The position numbers and the translations under genes are program-made. A stretch of 64,000 nt of DNA, taken from positions 10,850,428 to 10,914,427 of the forward strand of contig NC_059480.1 in NCBI RefSeq assembly GCF_018139145.2, written 5' to 3'. The DNA is from Gymnogyps californianus. Its lineage: Eukaryota > Chordata > Aves > Accipitriformes > Cathartidae. The notes under the pieces were generated by a model that was given only the letters and a program-made list of their open reading frames with translations, was not told where the DNA came from and made no database searches. This document shows, piece by piece, positions 62,701 through 64,000 of the stretch (positions are counted from its first letter, which is position 1; every line of letters begins with the position of its first letter).

Positions 62701-63549
62701 CTCTACATTACACAGACATTCTGGCAACAGTCCCATTGTCAAGTGTGGACAGCTGACAAGCAGATGCTAAGACACCCACTCAGTTTCTGGTTCTGTTTTC
62801 ACTTTCAAAATTCAACACTTTAACTTTGTTTGATCCATATGAAACTAATAACAGCATAGGAATTCAGTTGTAATAAACAGCATTTTTCAAAATACTGTAT
62901 CTAAGAGATATTATCTATCTTTTACCACACCCATTTCCACACTGAAGATGACATTCAGCAAAATATATAATCATACGCTTATAAAGATATATTTAGGACC
63001 CACTTTCCTTCTTCAGTCCCTATTCAGGTTAAAATTACTGGACTCAGTGGTTGCTTTTTTTCGCTGCAAAAGGACTACAAGCAAAAATCAGAACGTTTGA
63101 ACACAAAACAGTACATCATTTGAGATACTTTCAGAGATGTTAAGAATGCAGCAAGCAGACTACAGCCTGCTATAGAGCCTGAGAAAATAAACTCACTGTT
63201 TTTAATCCTAGCACTGACACATGCTGCATGGCCATGGGCTAGTCTCCACCTTCACTGCCCCACTCCTGCATGAAAATTATGTACTTACCTCATTGGGATT
63301 TTGTAGAGTTTGTTATCAATAGTAAATACAGTTGAAGTTAACATGGCTATTTTACATTTTTGCAAAACATGTAATTCTGTAGGTGACATGATATCAATAG
63401 GTATAAAGCCAAACAATTTATTGAGTGTCTTATTCTGTTAGAGGTCTTGCTACAACTTTATAGAAACTGTAATTTTTATAAAGCAATATTAATTCAATAC
63501 GTACAGGAATGCCATCTAAACCAGGAAATCCTGGGACTCCAGTTGGGCC
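8525..63549 (-). CDS. COL4A4: Collagen type IV alpha-4 chain (partial; 42 coding exons, N-terminus beyond right edge)
   Basis: Gene-level entry; the exons are listed separately. The product is an extracellular basement-membrane collagen chain. By family knowledge it trimerises with alpha-3 and alpha-5 through its NC1 domain, and in humans its defects cause Alport and thin-basement-membrane disease. Seen here: 4728 coding nt in 42 exons, giving 1575 residues and a TAA stop. Residues about 1-1343 are Gly-X-Y repeats with about 27 interruptions by my count; about 1344-1575 form NC1 with 12 Cys. NC1 residues such as [20 protein letters not shown] and SRCQVC fit alpha-4 better than alpha-1, -2, -3, -5 or -6. 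The human protein is about 1690 residues, so roughly 115 N-terminal residues are missing to the right. All splice sites are GT-AG, all phases match and there is no internal stop, so the gene looks intact. COL4A3 is expected head-to-head upstream, outside the window. Confidence 0.96.
9404..9690 (-). CDS. COL4A4: COL4A4 exon w41: central NC1
   Basis: 287 nt, splitting Gly at the 5' end and ending in phase 0 on Met before GTAAGA. It encodes [72 protein letters not shown] and LWIGYSFLM. It carries six NC1 cysteines and spans the end of the first and start of the second C4 repeat. The [11 protein letters not shown] segment is alpha-4-like. Confidence 0.97.
11523..11711 (-). CDS. COL4A4: COL4A4 exon w40: helix end and start of NC1
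   Basis: 189 nt junction exon. It begins with the last triplets ([13 protein letters not shown]) and passes into NC1 with [42 protein letters not shown]. One NC1 cysteine. The donor is GTATGT; the acceptor is a weaker TATAAG. It is easily missed because it has no early Met and no long unspliced frame. Confidence 0.95.
12454..12570 (-). CDS. COL4A4: COL4A4 exon w39: Gly-X-Y
   Basis: 117 nt with a split Gly at both ends. Uninterrupted triplets from RKGEEG through [13 protein letters not shown] to GYAGPQ. It is the last fully collagenous exon before the NC1 junction exon. Confidence 0.95.
14683..14814 (-). CDS. COL4A4: COL4A4 exon w38: Gly-X-Y with Cys-containing interruption and RGD
   Basis: 132 nt, split Gly at both ends. 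A 10-residue interruption [10 protein letters not shown] lies between GEPG and GPPG; its Cys could form a disulfide. RGD occurs in GQRGDDG. It ends GHPGPQ. Confidence 0.94.
15998..16096 (-). CDS. COL4A4: COL4A4 exon w37: Gly-X-Y
   Basis: 99 nt, split Gly at both ends, uninterrupted triplets from PMGIHGPQG to GPKGPT. Acceptor TTTCTTTCCAG, donor GTACTT. Confidence 0.95.
16777..16932 (-). CDS. COL4A4: COL4A4 exon w36: Gly-X-Y with interruption and RGD
   Basis: 156 nt, split Gly at both ends. The interruption ETIFVR follows GPPG and runs straight into RGDPG, so an RGD sits at the edge of a flexible site. Triplets then continue to GRRGPK. Confidence 0.94.
17593..17640. repeat. Triple 12-mer: direct, inverted, direct
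   Basis: CTTGTACAGAAC occurs at 17593-17604 and 17629-17640, with its exact reverse complement between them at 17612-17623. The first two copies form a perfect 12-bp stem with a 7-nt loop. It is in the intron between w36 and w35. Confidence 0.9.
17852..17959 (-). CDS. COL4A4: COL4A4 exon w35: Gly-X-Y with polar interruption
   Basis: 108 nt, split Gly at both ends. Contains the eight-residue interruption RSPDSASP between GPMG and GPPG, then [12 protein letters not shown]. The acceptor has a long pyrimidine tract. Confidence 0.94.
18608..18705. repeat. Imperfect CATTTACTCTC repeats
   Basis: Several degenerate copies of an ACTC/TTTGT-rich phrase (CATTTACTCTC, GTACTCTAATTTGTC) follow each other in the intron between w35 and w34. 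Looks like a local slippage array. Confidence 0.5.
18968..19400 (-). mobile_element. CR1 LINE 3' fragment
   Basis: Read on the plus strand it shows the reverse complement of a CR1 3' region: GGCCTCTGGAGACTT, TAGTCCAACCCTCTCCTC, AGCAGGGTCAGCTAGAGCAG, CTCCAAGGATGGACAC, GGGCAACCTGTTCC and CTCAGCCTCTCCTCATATGA. The element is therefore on the minus strand. It is diverged and has no coding capacity. Confidence 0.85.
19844..19972 (-). CDS. COL4A4: COL4A4 exon w34: Gly-X-Y with two 4-residue interruptions
   Basis: 129 nt, split Gly at both ends. Interruptions QSET at the start and ISIP after GWPG; ends GERGFPGFP. Donor GTAAGA. Confidence 0.94.
20759..20830 (-). CDS. COL4A4: COL4A4 exon w33: Gly-X-Y
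   Basis: 72 nt, split Gly at both ends. Uninterrupted [15 protein letters not shown], then QKGSAGAP. Acceptor ends CTCTCAG, donor GTAAAG. Confidence 0.93.
20831..24790 (-). other. COL4A4: 3.96-kb COL4A4 intron between w33 and w32
   Basis: One of the longest introns here. AT-rich throughout. No collagen-like exon on either strand and no clear mobile element seen. Confidence 0.6.
24791..24898 (-). CDS. COL4A4: COL4A4 exon w32: Gly-X-Y, two possible acceptors
   Basis: 108 nt, split Gly at both ends, from [12 protein letters not shown] to GFAGSQGRK. The first AG after the pyrimidine tract was chosen. A second AG nine bases further in (exon end 24889) would also keep the frame and the Gly register, removing three residues. 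Confidence 0.92.
25220..25327 (-). CDS. COL4A4: COL4A4 exon w31: Gly-X-Y with Cys
   Basis: 108 nt, split Gly at both ends. Starts LCGFPGEKG, so a Cys occupies a Y position, then [10 protein letters not shown] to GIPGFP. Acceptor TTTCTTTAAG. Confidence 0.94.
25794..25868 (-). CDS. COL4A4: COL4A4 exon w30: Gly-X-Y with RGD and interruption
   Basis: 75 nt, split Gly at both ends. Starts [13 protein letters not shown] is followed by a register break, then [14 protein letters not shown]. Confidence 0.92.
26277..26328. repeat. 26-bp tandem duplication
   Basis: Two adjacent 26-bp copies (TCTATTTACTC...GACCTTTTA) at 26277-26302 and 26303-26328, differing at one base. Confidence 0.9.
27492..27555 (-). 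CDS. COL4A4: COL4A4 exon w29: Gly-X-Y
   Basis: 64 nt, starts in phase 0 with a whole Gly codon and ends with a split Gly. Encodes [16 protein letters not shown] then PKGSK. Phase matches the upstream exon, which ends in phase 0. Confidence 0.93.
28716..28894 (-). CDS. COL4A4: COL4A4 exon w28: long uninterrupted Gly-X-Y
   Basis: 179 nt, split Gly at the 5' end and phase 0 at the 3' end. Uninterrupted triplets from [12 protein letters not shown] through [10 protein letters not shown] to GQPGDE. Confidence 0.95.
29155..29262 (-). CDS. COL4A4: COL4A4 exon w27: Gly-X-Y with interruption
   Basis: 108 nt, split Gly at both ends. Interruption FVNIRLEK after GDSG; then [13 protein letters not shown] to GER. 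Confidence 0.93.
29950..30093 (-). CDS. COL4A4: COL4A4 exon w26: Gly-X-Y with Cys
   Basis: 144 nt, split Gly at both ends. Uninterrupted triplets SKGIQGPQG to [12 protein letters not shown]; one Cys in a Y position. Donor GTTTGT. Confidence 0.94.
30582..32822 (-). mobile_element. CR1 LINE, 5'-truncated, degraded ORF2
   Basis: About 2.2 kb on the minus strand, same orientation as the host gene, in the intron between w26 and w25. The 3' end (left) has the ATTCTATGATTCTATGATT-type repeat diagnostic of CR1. It encodes the end of the endonuclease/linker region, most of reverse transcriptase ([30 protein letters not shown]) and the ORF2 C-terminus. It is non-functional: frameshift at an A8 run (32393-32400), in-frame TAG at 31861-31859, FADN in place of the usual FADD/YADD catalytic motif, another frameshift near 31330 and a stop near 31090-31056. 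ORF1 and the 5' UTR are missing. Confidence 0.95.
33199..33369 (-). CDS. COL4A4: COL4A4 exon w25: Gly-X-Y with RGD
   Basis: 171 nt, split Gly at both ends, fully uninterrupted and Pro-rich ([16 protein letters not shown]). RGD in GQRGDRG. It follows w26 in genomic order across the intron that carries the large CR1. Confidence 0.95.
34029..34190 (-). CDS. COL4A4: COL4A4 exon w24: Gly-X-Y with Cys at a Gly position
   Basis: 162 nt, split Gly at both ends. Triplets run QPGTPGFPG to GLPGPQ. In [13 protein letters not shown] a Cys codon TGT (34092-34090) stands where Gly is expected, with the register kept on both sides. A second Cys lies just before it in GCPG. Confidence 0.94.
35120..35338 (-). 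CDS. COL4A4: COL4A4 exon w23: Gly-X-Y, largest collagenous exon here
   Basis: 219 nt, split Gly at both ends. Interruptions STVD and DTTY; RGD in GARGDPG. Starts [15 protein letters not shown] and ends GIPGLR. Confidence 0.95.
35856..35960 (-). CDS. COL4A4: COL4A4 exon w22: Gly-X-Y
   Basis: 105 nt, split Gly at both ends. [15 protein letters not shown] to [11 protein letters not shown], with a one-residue interruption (GVG). Donor GTGAAT. Confidence 0.93.
37044..37112 (-). CDS. COL4A4: COL4A4 exon w21: long Cys-containing interruption
   Basis: 69 nt, split Gly at both ends. Begins with the ten-residue interruption [10 protein letters not shown], then [12 protein letters not shown]. Less than two thirds of the exon is collagenous, but phase and splice sites are good. 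Confidence 0.91.
37877..38060 (-). CDS. COL4A4: COL4A4 exon w20: Gly-X-Y
   Basis: 184 nt, phase 0 start and split Gly end. Interruptions VPLP and a single Leu (GLGFPG). [12 protein letters not shown] to GPPGPKGQK. Confidence 0.94.
38519..38625 (-). CDS. COL4A4: COL4A4 exon w19: Gly-X-Y
   Basis: 107 nt, split Gly start and phase 0 end. Uninterrupted [12 protein letters not shown] to GLPGEKGAQ. Acceptor GTTTTAAG, donor GTACAT. Confidence 0.94.
39928..40000 (-). CDS. COL4A4: COL4A4 exon w18: Gly-X-Y
   Basis: 73 nt, phase 0 start and split Gly end. [16 protein letters not shown] then DPGRVRIK, a five-residue interruption at its end. The acceptor AG sits within GGTAAG, after a T-rich tract. Confidence 0.92.
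40001..43074 (-). other. COL4A4: 3.07-kb COL4A4 intron between w18 and w17
   Basis: AT-rich with a short GC-richer patch at about 40240-40470 of unknown nature. No Gly-X-Y coding or mobile-element signature found. Confidence 0.55.
43075..43238 (-). CDS. COL4A4: COL4A4 exon w17: Gly-X-Y with CSC interruption
   Basis: 164 nt, split Gly start and phase 0 end before [19 protein letters not shown] carries two Cys in an interruption, then [10 protein letters not shown] to GSPGLP. Confidence 0.94.
43576..43668 (-). CDS. COL4A4: COL4A4 exon w16: interruption then Gly-X-Y
   Basis: 93 nt. The first codon is completed from the previous exon as AGT (Ser), giving the interruption SVICTDR, then [10 protein letters not shown] to GEKGEK. 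Ends with a split Gly. Confidence 0.92.
44231..44395 (-). CDS. COL4A4: COL4A4 exon w15: Gly-X-Y
   Basis: 165 nt. Both flanking junction codons are AGT (Ser). [12 protein letters not shown] through [11 protein letters not shown] (two short interruptions) to GLPGLP. Donor GTAGGT follows ...CCC A. Confidence 0.92.
44998..45102 (-). CDS. COL4A4: COL4A4 exon w14: Gly-X-Y
   Basis: 105 nt, split Gly start; ends GDDGT plus A, so the junction codon with w15 is AGT (Ser). Triplets [12 protein letters not shown] to GRPGDDG. Donor GTAAGA. Confidence 0.92.
46554..46623 (-). CDS. COL4A4: COL4A4 exon w13: Gly-X-Y with hydrophobic interruption
   Basis: 70 nt, phase 0 start, split Gly end. [16 protein letters not shown], then the interruption TPLLPIK. 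This exon marks the change from whole-Gly exons upstream to mainly split-Gly exons downstream. Confidence 0.92.
48472..48742 (-). mobile_element. CR1 LINE fragment with internal deletion
   Basis: Minus strand. It joins a CR1 3' UTR part (plus strand: TAGAAGGGACCTCTGGAGG, TCTTGTCCAACC) directly to the ORF2 C-terminal part, whose minus-strand translation reads [19 protein letters not shown] followed by [14 protein letters not shown]. Several hundred bases between them are missing. Confidence 0.85.
50467..50510. repeat. Short direct repeat
   Basis: TCAGAATTACAATATGATC occurs twice, at 50467-50485 and 50492-50510. Local duplication in the intron. Confidence 0.85.
51299..51346. repeat. Alternating purine-pyrimidine (GT/GC/AT-GC) tract
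   Basis: A run of GTGTGT, GTGTGCGCGCACGCAC and four overlapping CATGC units, 15 bp from the w12 donor. Such tracts can adopt Z-DNA; on the transcribed strand they give a GCAUG cluster. Confidence 0.85.
51326..51342 (-). promoter_or_regulatory. Candidate RBFOX-type intronic splicing enhancer (four overlapping GCAUG)
   Basis: On the pre-mRNA strand the sequence reads GCAUGCAUGCAUGCAUG, 19-35 nt after the w12 5' splice site at 51362. Downstream intronic (U)GCAUG is the known position from which RBFOX proteins promote inclusion of the preceding exon. No evidence in the sequence shows that w12 is alternatively spliced. Confidence 0.35.
51363..51416 (-). CDS. COL4A4: COL4A4 exon w12: 54-nt Gly-X-Y exon
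   Basis: 54 nt, phase 0 at both ends: [10 protein letters not shown] then QPGYPGIQ. 54 nt is the classic collagen exon size. A GCAUG cluster lies 19-35 nt past its donor. Confidence 0.92.
52484..52528 (-). CDS. COL4A4: COL4A4 exon w11: 45-nt Gly-X-Y exon
   Basis: 45 nt, phase 0 at both ends: [15 protein letters not shown]. Acceptor TTTTATCAG, donor GTAAGA. Confidence 0.92.
52588..52716. repeat. 70-bp tandem duplication
   Basis: The phrase starting ATTCAGAACTGCTGAGCAGT at 52588 recurs as ATTCAGAATTGTTGAGCAGT at 52658. The two copies share GTTAAT-TTCCTTAGATAATTATTACTTGG and the TATTTCCCA end, differing at a few sites. Intron between w11 and w10. Confidence 0.9.
53226..53285 (-). CDS. COL4A4: COL4A4 exon w10: 60-nt Gly-X-Y exon
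   Basis: 60 nt, phase 0 at both ends. [12 protein letters not shown] (one-residue interruption GRG) then IPGFPGLQ. Confidence 0.92.
53528..53551. repeat. Poly(T) tract, 24 nt
   Basis: Uninterrupted T24 on the plus strand. No retroposon sequence adjoins it that I can recognise. Confidence 0.85.
54542..54595 (-). CDS. COL4A4: COL4A4 exon w9: 54-nt Gly-X-Y exon
   Basis: 54 nt, phase 0 at both ends. [18 protein letters not shown], uninterrupted. Acceptor TACGTAG, donor GTAAGT. Confidence 0.92.
55852..55932 (-). CDS. COL4A4: COL4A4 exon w8: Gly-X-Y with two interruptions
   Basis: 81 nt, phase 0 at both ends. [10 protein letters not shown], then SPLLV and AQLFK interruptions, ending GEK. The donor that keeps phase 0 is AAG followed by GTGTTA, a weak consensus. 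Confidence 0.89.
56887..56925. repeat. 19-bp tandem duplication next to the w7 donor
   Basis: TTAATAATATTTGTTTTCT is repeated head to tail, ending two bases from the donor GT (56927-56926) of exon w7. In the RNA it forms an A-rich purine stretch at the intron start. Confidence 0.85.
56928..56969 (-). CDS. COL4A4: COL4A4 exon w7: 42-nt exon
   Basis: 42 nt, phase 0 at both ends. [14 protein letters not shown], with a one-residue interruption. Donor GTAAGA. Confidence 0.89.
57140..57175 (-). CDS. COL4A4: COL4A4 exon w6: 36-nt exon
   Basis: 36 nt, phase 0 at both ends: [12 protein letters not shown]. Acceptor TTTTAAAG, donor GTAGGC. Confidence 0.89.
57657..57719 (-). CDS. COL4A4: COL4A4 exon w5: 63-nt exon
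   Basis: 63 nt, phase 0 at both ends. [13 protein letters not shown] then YPGYPGLP. Acceptor CTTTTCCAG, donor GTAAGA. Confidence 0.92.
57720..58489 (-). other. COL4A4: 770-nt COL4A4 intron between w5 and w4
   Basis: No exon or repeat signature seen. Confidence 0.5.
58490..58525 (-). CDS. COL4A4: COL4A4 exon w4: 36-nt exon with RGD
   Basis: 36 nt, phase 0 at both ends: [12 protein letters not shown]. Acceptor CATTATAG, donor GTAAGT. Confidence 0.9.
58750..58818 (-). CDS. COL4A4: COL4A4 exon w3: Gly-X-Y with long interruption
   Basis: 69 nt, phase 0 at both ends. [10 protein letters not shown], then the interruption NSVYVSHF, then GKGPP. Acceptor CTCTTTAAAG, donor GTAAGT. Confidence 0.92.
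58819..61670 (-). other. COL4A4: 2.85-kb COL4A4 intron between w3 and w2
   Basis: Scanned for small Gly-X-Y exons because some type IV collagen genes have an extra small exon in this region. None was convincing. AT-rich, no mobile element recognised. Confidence 0.55.
61671..61787 (-). CDS. COL4A4: COL4A4 exon w2: post-7S Gly-X-Y with GCNG motif
   Basis: 117 nt, phase 0 at both ends. [25 protein letters not shown], ending GPRGPY. The Gly-Cys-Asn-Gly motif and the 117-nt size match the exon just after the 7S region in other type IV collagen genes. RGD present. Donor GTACGT. Confidence 0.93.
61788..63504 (-). other. COL4A4: 1.72-kb COL4A4 intron between w2 and w1
   Basis: AT-rich, with a T11G15 run at 62482-62507. 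No additional exon seen. Confidence 0.55.
62482..62507. repeat. T11-G15 homopolymer junction
   Basis: Eleven T followed directly by fifteen G, preceded by CCCCCAAAA that is complementary to part of it. Prone to slippage and sequencing error. Confidence 0.85.
63505..63549 (-). CDS. COL4A4: COL4A4 exon w1: first exon of the gene in this window
   Basis: 45 nt, phase 0 at both ends: [15 protein letters not shown]. Upstream exons (signal peptide, 7S cysteines) lie beyond 64000. Acceptor CTGTTTTTAG, donor GTACGT. Confidence 0.91.
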
Positions 63550-64000
63550 CTAAAAACAGATGATATGAAAAAACAAAGTTGCTGAGGTCATTAACTCTTA
63601 AAAAGAATGAAAAACAGGAATATGTGATACTATAGCAAGAAACAAGAAACAGTCTTGTTTGAAATATGAATCAAAAGCCGTAATTGTCAGAAATAAATAT
63701 CTGAAAAAAGTTATATGGGCTTAGCAGGAGACTAGTGCCAATAGCTACCCATGTAACAGATGGTACAGTACAGGACAAATGTCTAACTCTCATACTCATT
63801 CATTCTCCAAAGATTATAAAATGACAGAGAAGGGAAAGTTGCTTATAACTTATAAAATAATTCTGTACGTAATTTCACAACCCTGCTCCTGTTTTGATAA
63901 TACCAGCAGCACAATTTCTATTTACAGCGCTTACATTTCAGGTGTGCTAGATACTGACATTAGTGATTCAGTCATCCACTGAGATCAGTGGAATTAGACC
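63550..64000 (-). other. COL4A4: Intron upstream of w1, continuing past the window
   Basis: No exon visible; the next upstream coding exon must lie beyond 64000. Confidence 0.55.

Overview
This is a window of vertebrate nuclear DNA, most likely from a bird. It has many short exons separated by AT-rich introns, CR1 non-LTR retrotransposons with the octamer-like 3' end typical of sauropsids, and an LTR that resembles avian ERVL-type LTRs. No prokaryotic features, tRNA, rRNA or CRISPR were seen. The species cannot be named from the sequence.

Almost the whole window, from 8525 to the right edge, is one gene on the minus strand: COL4A4, the alpha-4 chain of basement-membrane type IV collagen. I mapped 42 coding exons (called w1 to w42 in transcript order; w1 is at 63505-63549 and w42 at 8525-8788). 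Every exon has an AG acceptor and a GT donor (only the acceptor for terminal w42), and the phases agree at all 41 junctions. Together they give 4728 coding nt (1575 residues plus a TAA stop) with no internal stop. The window holds the last part of the N-terminal region, the complete interrupted Gly-X-Y domain and the complete C-terminal NC1 domain with 12 cysteines. The signal peptide, most of the 7S region and the promoter lie beyond 64000. The alpha-4 assignment rests on the NC1 sequence: a Met-Pro-Phe-Ala-Tyr-Cys motif, the [15 protein letters not shown] stretch and an SRCQVC ending followed by LKHG.

Layout: 1-7.1 kb is downstream flank with no recognised gene but one decayed LTR (about 4.13-4.70 kb). 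7.1-8.5 kb holds a possible 3' UTR and an unexplained small reading frame. 8.5-11.7 kb is the NC1 domain (w42-w40). 12.4-46.6 kb holds the C-terminal and middle Gly-X-Y exons, mostly with a glycine codon split between exons. 51.3-63.6 kb holds small phase-0 exons that each begin with a whole Gly codon. Three CR1 insertions, all on the minus strand, sit in introns: 18.97-19.40 kb, 30.58-32.82 kb (the largest, about 2.2 kb, degraded) and 48.47-48.74 kb.

The alpha-4 chain is known to assemble with alpha-3 and alpha-5 into the heterotrimer of glomerular, cochlear and ocular basement membranes. I found no novel system. The points most worth checking are a GCAUG cluster just downstream of a small exon, a Cys at an obligatory Gly position in exon w24, two exon junctions that encode Ser where Gly is expected, and a small spliced-looking frame at 7135-7270.
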